A stretch of DNA of 16,807 nucleotides, from NCBI GenBank assembly GCA_015478945.1, contig JABUQX010078361.1, forward strand, positions 25,001 to 41,807. Direction: 5' to 3'. The position numbers and the translations under genes were made by a program. This document shows, in pieces, positions 8,581 to 16,807 of the stretch (position 1 is its first letter; each line of letters starts with the position of its first letter). This stretch comes from Trachelipus rathkii (lineage: Eukaryota > Arthropoda > Malacostraca > Isopoda > Trachelipodidae). Below the pieces are notes generated by a model. The model did not search any database and was not told the DNA's origin. It saw only the letters and a program-made list of their open reading frames with translations.

Positions 8581-9439
8581 AGACTGTAGGTGGCGGATAT
8601 GAAGATAAGAGGGGAGGGAAGAGGAAATGAGCAGAAGAGGGCATGATCAGAGTGGAGAAGTTGCAAGAACAAGAAACGAGACGAAAATTTTGAACGGGAA
8701 ATGCAGAAACTCTAAGAAATGGAGAAGAAAAAATGAAGATTGCAGGATGTCATCAGGGAAGTGGCAGAGGAAACTCTTGGTAAGAGATGGGTAGGAGGTA
8801 CTAGGAAGAGACATACACCATGGTGAAACGAAGAAAGTATGAAGAAAACACTTAAAAATATTTTAACGAGAGAAAATGAGGAATAAATTGTATGAGAAGA
8901 ACAGCGGCAGCAAGGAAGGAATGTAAACATGCAAGGAATAGGGCAGAGAGAATAAAGAGGAGAGCAAAAAGATGGAGGGAGGAATGGCAGGAGAAATAAC
9001 GAAGAGATGTGGCGAAGGGAAGAAAAAGCTATTTAAGATGTCGAAGGGGTATAGAAAACCCAAAAGTGTAACTAGAATTATAGAAGATAAACCGAGAGAT
9101 TCTTATGAGACCGGAAGAAAGTAATGAAAGATGGACCGAATACTATGAGATCCTGCTAAATGTAGAATACAGAGACCAAGAGGAAGAAGCTGTAGATCTG
9201 AGGGAGGAAGCGGAATGGGAGAAAGGCGGAGAGATAACGGTGGAAGGGAATATGAAAGAGGCAAAAAAAGATGAAAGAAGGGCAAGCTCCAAGGGAGGAT
9301 GGAGTGGCTGTGGAGTTAGTGTTGGAGGAGGAGAGGAGCTGAAGGGGAGAATCATCAGTTTAATGAACAAGTGTTGGAGAGAGGGAAAGGTGCCGGAAAG
9401 GTATGGCAAAAAGCAATAGATAATACCGATATTAAAGGA

Positions 9440-10060
9440 AATGGCGCTGCGGAATGCTGTAATAATTATTGGGGTATCTCACTGTGACGCATCTGACGAA
9501 AATATTCGAAATGAATATTGAGAGGAGATTGAGGAGAAGTATGAGCCGAGACTCGGAGAAGAACAATACGGGTATAGAAGGGAAAGAGGAACGACCGGAC
9601 CTCTTATTCACACTGAAAATGGTCTCGGAGAAGATGCTGGAATATGGCAAGACATTCTTTGTAGCCTTCATGATCTGCAAAAGGCATTCGCTTCGGTGCC
9701 AAGGAAAAAGCTCTGGAGAGCTATGGAGAGGATTTATGGAGTGAAGGGGTGATTAAAGAAGGCGAATAGAAAGTATGTATGACAAATGCAGCTTTAATGT
9801 TAGAACTGAGTGCGAGAACATAGATGGTTTGGATGTGACAAGGAGTGGAAGCAAGGAAGTGTTTTATCACCACTGCTGTTTATATTATATTTAGACGGGG
9901 TGATAAGGAAAGTGAAAGCAAGACTGGGAGAACTTGAAAGGGACAGTAATGCATATGCGACGATCTGGCAGTTGGAGCGGAGTAGATGAGGCGATCGAGA
10001 GGTGGAGTTGTTTGCGGAAGGGTTGGAGGAAGCAGGGATGAAGATGGACATACATAAGAC
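9440..10060 (+). pseudogene. LINE reverse transcriptase core, broken
   Basis: The segment runs from CCNNYWGISL through ERRLR, EKYEPRLGEEQYGYRRERGT, LQKAFASVPRKKLWRAMERI, SVLSPLLFILYLDGVIRKVK and the interrupted YADD to EGLEEAGMKMDIHKTG, switching among the three forward frames. At least five shifts are needed to read it through. Confidence 0.78.
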
Positions 10061-10680
10061 AGGGATATTAACAGTAACCGGAGGAAATGAGGAGGGGATG
10101 AGAGTGATGGTGAGAGAGGAGGGGTGAAGGCGTAAATACCCTGCAATTTATCTCGGGAATGTTTAAACAGGAAGGGAGGAAGTGGGGAAGAAATTAAAAA
10201 AGAATGGGAAAAGTACTGGAGAGAGTGTTTCCCCATTGATTGAGAGACAGAAACATCGGATAGAGGTTAAAAAGTGATTTTTAAACAGCATACTGAACTC
10301 CGACGCTGTACGGAGCGGAAACATGGACGACAACGAGAAGAGAGGAGAGTAGAACACAAGCGGCGGAGATGAGGATATTAAGAATATGATTGGAAAGGTA
10401 GTTAGAGAGACAGAATAGAGAATAGTATTATAGAAGATATAGGGTGAAGACAGATGACCACTGAAGATGGATGTGGGAGATTGAGATGGTGGGGACATCT
10501 GGAAAGGATGGAGCAGGAGCAGAGGCGAGAAGAAAGAATGGGAATGGAGAAGAAAGTCGGATGAAGAAGAAGGGGAAGACGAAGAAGAGATGGGCGGAAT
10601 AGTGAGGACTCTCTGGAAAGATGTCAGCTACCAAATCTGAGAGCGCTGAAGGAGAAGAGGAATAGTGCAAGCAAATAAAA

Positions 10681-10750
10681 ATCTTGAGATCGAAGCTTGA
10701 AACTGTCAGGTTTTAGATTAATTCCTGGGAAAGGCAAGAAGAGAAAGAAA
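10681..10750 (+). other. probable LINE 3' tail
   Basis: Short sequence after the last LINE-like codons (AATAAAAATCTTGAG near 10674), ending at the AT repeat. A TTCCTGGGAAAGGC stretch sits at 10722-10735. No poly(A) is seen; an AT microsatellite follows instead. Confidence 0.4.
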
Positions 10751-10930
10751 TTATAGTATATAATATATAATATATAATGATAATATATATAAATATATAT
10801 ATGATATATATATATAGGTATATATATAGTATAGTAGTAGTACTATATATATAGTAGATATATATAATAATATATATACATAGTAATATGATAATAATAT
10901 ATATATATATATATATACTATATAGATATA
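10751..10930. repeat. imperfect AT microsatellite
   Basis: TATA, TAATA and TAGTA units, including AGTAGTAGTACTA near 10835. Long reverse-strand Ile/Tyr frames here are repeat artefacts. Confidence 0.9.
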
Positions 10931-11416
10931 CGGGGGTGACGTAAAGAAATTGAATGTTGGAGATTTTGCCAACGGAACCCACAAAGTGATTAGCCTCTTC
11001 GCAGACTCAAGGTAGTTAAATTGTCAGTACGATTGAATCATGAAAAGACGTACCACTGTCTGCACAGAGTCACAAAAAAACGTCGTTTTTTGGGCTGACT
11101 AGTGGCCCCTTTAGGCGTATCTCGTCAGCGGAGAACACACACATTCATTATTCTTATGATTATGTCCAAATTAACAGCAATATATTGTAACAAAATTTTT
11201 CTAATATATTTATAAGTATCTACTTCTATGTAGAACCCAGCTATATAACACCCATTCATCAATTATATAGTATCACATTTTAATGTAAATTTAGATTTAA
11301 GGAGAGCTTTTTCTTATTTCTTTTGTTGTTAATTTCACATCTAAATTTACCGAAACCAATAACTTGTAGTGTATTATAATTAATTTTTTCACAGATTAAA
11401 ATAAAATAGAAAAGAA
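10931..11416. other. unassigned sequence and probable leader of the next element
   Basis: It contains the short hairpin AAAAAACG-T-CGTTTTTT (11075-11091) followed by GGGCTGACTAGTGGCCC. Further on is AT-rich sequence ending with TTAATTTTTTCACAG at about 11380-11394, which has the shape of a splice acceptor. A start codon follows 22 bp later. Confidence 0.4.
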
Positions 11417-11737
11417 ATGGCTTCCACCTCTGCCTTAAGAAGCAGAACCAAAGATAAAAATGTTCTAATTTAAGGTCTATCCGCTAACCAATAAACCGGT
11501 TGTAAATTGCCTCCACTCAGTAGTTATTTTAGCCACTGTTCTACAAATTGCGTATGGTGAATTGAATCTAAGTAAGAGTCAGACTAAGAGAATTAACATA
11601 CCAGAAGTTTTATTTAGTTTTCTGGGGAAAGCTCGGATTCACTACAAAACATTGTTAGAAGAGGCATTCTCTAAATAGAGAAACGCCAACGCCAGTAGTA
11701 GGAGAATGTATACAAAAAGACATGTATAACGTATTTT

Positions 11738-11790
11738 TATTAATATAATATTAATATGATAGTATATATAGTATATATATAATAATAAAC
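11738..11790. repeat. short AT-rich repeat inside the transposase-like element
   Basis: TAATATAATATTAATATGATAGTATATATAG-type sequence separates two coding-like pieces, so it is an insertion, an intron remnant or a local expansion. Confidence 0.6.
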
Positions 11791-12186
11791 AATCAGAAGA
11801 TGCAAAAGAATAAACAAAATAAAGAGTTCGCCTCAAAGGGAGATGATATCTTTGATATCGCCCATCAAGATGCCTTGGCCATGATAAAATCAGAAGAGAC
11901 AATTAGTGTTCCTTGAAACAAGACAGGGTACAAGCCAGTCTTCTATGCTTGGAGTTGATTCTGAAGTAGCTAGAGCTGGAAAGTAAAGTATTAGCTTTGA
12001 ATAGAAAAACTACAAAAGGAAACTTGCGAAATGAATCGAGCAAATTCACTTGTTCAAGTTTACAGAGACCAAACCAACAAACTTGCACACACACGACTAA
12101 TAAACAGACGTAACTTTAACTATTTTCATAATTAAATTGGTCCTTTACTTTCTCTTGTTCATAGAGACGATGAGAAGAAGTTGAGG

Positions 12187-12418
12187 AACAGCATGATTCA
12201 TGAATGAGTACAATACACATTAGCGATAAAGATATCTGAGTAGGATGTGGGCCAATGGCGTTGGTACTTCTCCAAAGGAAACCGGAGAACTTCCGACTAT
12301 CTCAGAGCAAAATAGGAGAAGCGTGGCGTTTTGAAATTTTAAGCCATGAAGCCTATCTCTATGTGTTGGATCGGTAACGTATCTGACATGAAATGCGACA
12401 CGAATACTCATAGCTACT
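12187..12418 (-). repeat. possible independent repeat nested in the transposase-like element
   Basis: This block does not continue the transposase-like reading frames on either side. On the reverse strand it carries most of an open frame (12220-12570) with VAFHVRYVTDP, DRLHGLKFQNATLL and LAHILLRYLYR. On the forward strand the same block reads EQNRRSVAF and VTYLT. I have a memory of both readings from other invertebrate genomes, which suggests a dispersed repeat and not a gene. The borders are approximate. Confidence 0.4.
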
Positions 12419-13558
12419 ATAGAAGCACTTGGGGAGAATCCTGAGAAGTTCAAAGTGCTGTCAAAAACCACCATCCATGAAAGGCGAAAAGTCTTCAGAG
12501 AAAAATACACCGAGAAGATCTTGGAATGGAACGAATTTATATACCAGAGAAGGAAGCTGTTGTAGTTCATTGGGACGGAAAACTTCTACCAGACGTTCTA
12601 AAGACAGAGCAGAAAGAACGAATAGCTGTTGTAATTTCTTATGGTGAAAATGAACAACTGTTAGGAGTTCCTATAGCAGAGACAAGCACTGGTGAAGAAC
12701 AAGCCCTGGCTTGAGTGTCTCGAGGAATGGGGTATCTCCATACTATCAAAGCATGTGTTTCGACACACTGCATCCAAACACAGGACAGGGCTTCAAAGGG
12801 GCGTGTACAATTTGGAAAACGGATCTTGGGTAGAGGAGCTGCTTTACCTAGCTTGCCGCCGCCATATTCTTGAAGTCATGTTGAGAGGTGTTTTCGAATG
12901 TAAGTTCGGATCAACAACTGCGCCTCAATCCGATATATTAAAGAGATCCCAAAATTCATGGGCGAAGCTCAACAAGAAACTATATGACTCGGGTATCATC
13001 AAGCCGAAATTGGTGAAAGACATCTACGTCTGAAGGTAATGCCACATAACTGCGGATGGTAACACTACAACACGGAATCACAACCAAGAGACGATTACAA
13101 GGAGCTCCAATTGGTATTGGTGTTGGTAGGAGCAATGAATGGAACGGAAGTGGAATTAAATCTCCAGGTGCCATCAGTCATGCCAGGATAAGGCCATCCC
13201 ATCTATTGTCTGAAGATATTTCCATTCCGCAGACAATTCAAACTGAGTCATGAAAAACACGTGCCGTTAGAAAGCTGTTTGTTTTTCTTCGTTAGAGTGT
13301 ATTTGTAAAGCTTGGGTTCAATGCCACAAAGCACCACTTTGCTCCCAGGTAAGACTTTGATTCTTGCAAGTTTGTTGAATATTCAGGAGAATTGACAAAG
13401 ATATTTGAGAAGCTCTGGTGAAATCTCAAACCATTTGTGATATTTCAATGCAAGATTGGTAGCCTCGTGTTCTTTGAATCCCTCAATTTCAGACGAAGAA
13501 AATAAATCGGAAACAGGCGAACAAAGTCCCTAATGACACCTGAGAACTTTGTTGCTGT

Positions 13559-13797
13559 TAATATATAGGATTATAATAGTATATATATATATAATATATA
13601 AAAAATAGATAATAATATAATATACATACATATATACAATTATATAATATATATATTATATATATTAATAATTATATATAATATAATAGATATATAATTA
13701 TATAATATTAGATTTATACATATATATATATAATATATATAATTAAATAATATATATTATATTATAATAATATGTATATAATATATATATATTATAG

Positions 13798-13838
<41 letters not shown>

Positions 13839-14480
13839 AATATTATATAAATATAAATATATATATATATAATGGTATGTATATAATATATAGTAATATA
13901 ATAAAATAATATATAATATTAATATATATATAAATAAATTATATATAATATAATATATGTATATAATAAATAACGATTATATTTTATAATATGATAATAT
14001 ATATAATAAAATATAAATATATATAATATATATAATGTATAGTATTATATATATATATAGTAATATATAAGTATTATAAATAAATATATATATATATATG
14101 AGTATATATATAGTAGTATAATAAGTCAACATAGCATAATATATATAAATAACAGTATGTATATATAAGTATATACTATATATATAAAAGTATAATATAT
14201 TATATAATAAAATATATATTATATAATTATATATAGTATATAAAATAAAATAATATAGATATATAATTATTATATAAATATGTAATTATAATAATAAGTA
14301 TATAGAGTGTTGTAGGTATATCACTATCAGTAATATTAATATATAATAATTAATATAATAATAATTCTAATACATATATATATAAAGAATATATATAATA
14401 TGTGAATGTATATAGAGTATAATATAAAAGAACAAAATAAGCATAATATAGTATGTAGTATAAAGTATAGAATATACTGT
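13559..14480. repeat. long imperfect AT island
   Basis: About 900 bases are almost only A and T, with single G or C bases scattered in it. TATA, TAATAT and ATTATA units change continually and no fixed period is apparent. It separates the transposase-like element from the right-hand part of the window and contains no gene signal. Confidence 0.95.
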
Positions 14481-15230
14481 GTCGGTTGTGCTGTTACAAA
14501 TCACAAAAAAAGTTCATTTATGTACATTTCGCAGTATGAATGATAACCAATAAAGAGAAAAATAATCGATACATGTAGCAAAGAATATCCGACAGTTCCA
14601 GAACACTCAGAAGGACAAGAATCGCGTTAATTTTACAGAAAATCAGTATATAATGAGGGTATTGGGCTGTTTCAGACGTTTGACATTAACTGTGTGTAGT
14701 TGGAAAAATGAGCAAGTTATTGGCGAGCATGACGGAGAACGTTCCAAGACTCGAGATTCGGGCCTCGTGATTGATTTGAATGGGTCAAATATTGAAAATT
14801 GTCATTTAAGGATAGGGTGATCTTCTGAAATGCGTGTTCTGGATGATGGATGTTTCAGGGTAACTAAATGGGAGACCCTTATGGATGAATCCTGTCAACA
14901 AGCTGAAAGTAAAGTTTTCCTATATATAGCAGGTCAGGCAAGTCTGCGCACTCCAGATTATAGATACCAAAGGGGCGTAGCATAGGGGAGGCGTTCCTGA
15001 GGTGAAAGGGTTGGATCGAATGAAAATCTATCTTCAATATGTATAAGCTAAAATCAGTATCTCTTAAGTGATTTTGTAGGTCAGTAGTTAGAACCTAAAG
15101 ACTTAAAAACGGAAGTTAAGAAATAATTACTGAAATGTAGGTGGTCTTGGAACGAAAAATATTGTTAAGTCTGTTTTGTCAGTTCATAATGAATTGTATT
15201 TAAGTTTTAATTCCTTCTCGAATCTGAGGT
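14481..15230. other. unassigned sequence, no gene seen
   Basis: Base composition is mixed. All frames are broken by stops and I recognise no domain or repeat family. Short readable stretches such as GLDRMKIYLQYV (about 15010-15045) did not extend. Confidence 0.5.
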
Positions 15231-15600
15231 TTCCTATTCTTTTTTCCTTTCTTTTCATTTATAATTTTATATTTTTGCAAGAAAAACTTTATTGGTCATT
15301 CTAATTACGTTTAAATTTGGGTCAATTTTTTTTTTGGTTTGTTAACCGACTTGTCTATTTTCTTTTCCTTTCAACAAAGTGTTAATGACCTTTTTCTCAC
15401 CTCATTCTACTCTATCTATTCCATTTTCCCCCATCTTAAGTCATCCTTTCCTCATTACTTCTGCCTCACCTCCCCTTCATCCTTCTATTCTTCTGCTCAC
15501 AATTCGGCAGCTTTTCTGCCCCCGTAACTTACAACTTCATCTTTTTCTCATTGCGGTTCTTACCGAATACTTCACTTTTTTCATCTTGTGAAGTTCCATT
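15231..15600. other. pyrimidine-rich stretch, probably non-coding
   Basis: The plus strand is dominated by T and C from about 15360 to 15560 (CTTTTTCTCACCTCATTCTA and similar). The overlapping open frames of 60-70 codons here are rich in Phe, Ser, Leu and Pro, as low-complexity pyrimidine sequence dictates. Confidence 0.5.
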
Positions 15601-15761
15601 GCCCATAAATAGAGGACATTTGCCGAGTTCAGAACACTATTCGAAGCCCATTAAATTTGAGAACCAACGAAATTACCGATCTTGATGATTGGGAGTGATT
15701 TTATAACATCCAAATTTTAAACTTTTGATGCCCAATGCTGTATCAATTCCACACGACAGTG
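15601..15761. other. unassigned sequence
   Basis: Ordinary mixed composition with no open frame and no recognised repeat. Confidence 0.4.
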
Positions 15762-15812
15762 TTTCTCTCTCCCCTCCTCTCCCTCTCCTCTCTCGCTCTC
15801 TCTCTCTCTCTC
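15762..15812. repeat. (CT)n / (CCTCT)n microsatellite
   Basis: CTCTCTCCCCTCCTCTCCCT leads into pure CT dinucleotides and ends at CAGTCTC just before an AT tract. Confidence 0.95.
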
Positions 15813-15819
15813 AGTCTCA

Positions 15820-15912
15820 TAATATATATATAATATTATATATAATATTAATATATATATAGATTGAATATATATATCATAATATATAAAAAATTAATAT
15901 TATATAATAATA
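15820..15912. repeat. imperfect AT repeat
   Basis: ATAATATATATATAATATTA-type sequence immediately after the CT tract. Confidence 0.9.
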
Positions 15913-16080
15913 TATGAGAAAAGAATGTCTTTGGCATGTCAGCATAAATATTTGATTGGCTTTCAAAGACCCTTTCAATACTGATAAAAGTTGATCTGTA
16001 AAGGTATGTTATCACCAAGTCTTCGCTCAATCCTGCATATTCAAGCTTTCCTTCATAACTTAGACAGAACTCACAAACTA
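15913..16080. other. unassigned sequence between AT tracts
   Basis: A short mixed-composition stretch. A reverse-strand frame of 60 codons crosses it into the AT repeat, but it shows no domain. Confidence 0.4.
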
Positions 16081-16282
16081 ATATATAATATATCTATATA
16101 TATAGATATATGTGTATAGAATATATATAATATATATAAAATTATTATTATATTAAGGTATAAAGTATATTGATATAATATATTACATATATATATATAT
16201 ATATATAATATTATATAATATATTATATATATAATAAAAATAAAATAAGTGATATATATATAATATAATACATAATAAATAT
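16081..16282. repeat. imperfect AT repeat
   Basis: Interrupted (TA)n including TATCTATATATATAGATATA, which is near-palindromic (16090-16110). Confidence 0.9.
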
Positions 16283-16807
16283 AGTGATCTTAAACCTTTT
16301 TCTCATCATAAAATCATCTATATCCTTTGGGCAATTGAGATATATTAAATGAGCGAAGTTTTTTATTTTTTTTCCTAAAAAGGAGCCTCGCAGGAACCTC
16401 AACTGGCATAAGCCGCATTTCAAGGGAGGTTAATCTTCTCCCTGGGGTCTGTACTGTCTTCGTTTTCGTCTCTAGGTAAAATATGGCTAATCCTAGGATC
16501 CGGGAAGGACGGGAAAAAGAATTCGGGCCTTTTTTTGCTTTGCGAAGTAGCTGTCGCCAACCCATATAACGGTGGCTGGCGCCTTTTATATCCATAAAGA
16601 CTAATCAAAAGTTATCCCTTTTTAATTGGCTCAAAATATTTGTTTTCAGAGTCTGAACTGGGTAATTTCTGCTGGTTCTCTGGCCGTTTTCAAAACTTAA
16701 AGACATAACCTTTCTCTTCTCTCTCGTTCTCTGCTCTTGTGAATGTCAGCAGAGCTACACACCAACCGGTACCGTTGGAAGTAAAATCGGAAAGATACCT
16801 GCTCAAG
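16283..16807. other. unassigned right-hand sequence, possibly an anciently repeated element
   Basis: Overlapping frames exist on the reverse strand (16223-16423, 16314-16595, 16420-16608) and a 28-codon forward frame at 16483-16569 starts MANPRIREG. None shows a recognisable domain, a clear start context or splice signals that I trust. The GC level is higher than in the flanks. The window ends inside this sequence. Confidence 0.35.

Larger units (their letters stand above)
7893..10680 (+). pseudogene. near full-length, heavily mutated RTE-like LINE (APE-type endonuclease plus reverse transcriptase)
   Basis: Pieces appear in the expected order, in all three forward frames. The endonuclease start is EEIIDIMK then KLDVLGI at about 7905-7960. 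It continues with YRIFQVYAPQQGHSEDEKTR at about 8165-8220, MGDFDARVG at 8280-8306 and NVKVIPGVSLEADHR at about 8535-8580. After a linker, EESNERWTEYYEILLNVEY lies at about 9113-9170. RT motifs follow: CCNNYWGISL near 9455; HDLQKAFASVPRK at 9668-9706, with the catalytic Asp kept but the second Asp of AFD changed to Ala; and LSPLLF near 9863. The YADD motif at 9954-9967 has lost one base, so it reads TATGCGACGAT. The C-terminal RLRWWGHLERME is at about 10478-10513. Many shifts and stops make it dead. The sense strand is very rich in A and G and poor in C. A nuclear target-primed retrotransposon is the ancestral role. LINE identity is secure; RTE-like clade is my best placement. Confidence 0.85.
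11417..13550 (+). pseudogene. decayed transposase-like element (family with hAT-like TAS...ACRxHI motifs)
   Basis: A possible ATG at 11417 gives MASTSALRSRTKDKNVLI and then a stop. Readable pieces continue in order, in changing frames: ELNLSKSQTKRINIPE and FLGKARIHYKTLLEEAFSK (about 11560-11675), FASKGDDIFDIAHQDALAMI (11828-11890), IEALGENPEKFKVLSKTTIH (about 12419-12478), LECLEEWGIS (12712-12741), HTAS followed by LLYLACRRHILEVMLRGVFE (about 12769-12898), RDDYKELQLVLVLVG (13090-13135) and VRVYL (13291-13305). I recognise these as a repetitive, uncharacterised protein family from invertebrate genomes, from memory only. The consensus there has DTTASNTG and ACRHHI, which resemble the second Asp and C-x-x-H region of hAT-like DDE transposases. 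This copy has many shifts and stops and no visible terminal repeats. Confidence 0.6.

Noticed and set aside
8084..10670. Many Ser/Leu/Phe/Pro-rich reverse frames
   Set aside because: They are the complement of the purine-rich LINE, where stop codons are rare on the pyrimidine strand.
15339..15591. Two overlapping forward frames of 62 and 70 codons
   Set aside because: Low-complexity pyrimidine-rich sequence, overlapping frames of similar length and no motif.
16483..16569. Forward 28-codon frame MANPRIREG and onward
   Set aside because: Too short, without a start context or homology I can support. It is mentioned only as part of the unassigned right-hand segment.

Overview
The window looks like repeat-dense, AT-rich DNA from an animal nuclear genome. 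Long (TA)n, (TTA)n, (CTTT)n and (CT)n tracts surround decayed non-LTR retrotransposons and hAT-type DNA transposons. There is no operon-like gene packing, no rRNA or tRNA gene and no CRISPR array. The mix of a CR1/Rex-like LINE, an RTE-like LINE, a DUF4371/ZMYM1-type hAT and a transposase-like family I associate with cephalopods makes a mollusc, perhaps an octopus, my best guess. That is inference from memory of repeat families, not a database result.

Layout. 1-840: pyrimidine microsatellite, then the 3' end of a 5'-truncated LINE with an open reading frame. 841-1195: tandem array of units up to about 80 bp with inverted repeats. 1195-2140: direct repeats, a small hairpin, a (CTTTT)n/(TTA)n tract, a foldback structure and an AT-rich minisatellite. 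2220-3470: non-coding DNA built from diverged internal duplications, including a hexamer-rich segment and a roughly 125 bp tandem repeat. 3474-6340: a hAT element with a clear 5' terminal motif (CAGTGGCGTA), a transposase relic in three frames with at least five in-frame stops, and no recognised 3' terminus. 6485-7072: two exon-like segments whose splice phases match across an AT-rich intron; this is the only hint of host gene sequence. 7140-7890: unassigned DNA and (TA)n. 7893-10680: a near full-length but heavily broken RTE-like LINE (endonuclease, reverse transcriptase, C-terminal tail). 10750-10930: AT repeat. 11417-13550: a decayed transposase-like element, possibly with another repeat inside it. 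13559-14480: an imperfect AT-only island. 14480-16807: mostly unassigned sequence with pyrimidine-rich, (CT)n and AT tracts.

Nothing here looks like a functional gene system. The coding signals are relics of selfish elements and probably do not act together. The best leads are the exon pair near 6500-7072, the hairpin-bearing tandem array after the first LINE, and the composite element at 11417-13550.
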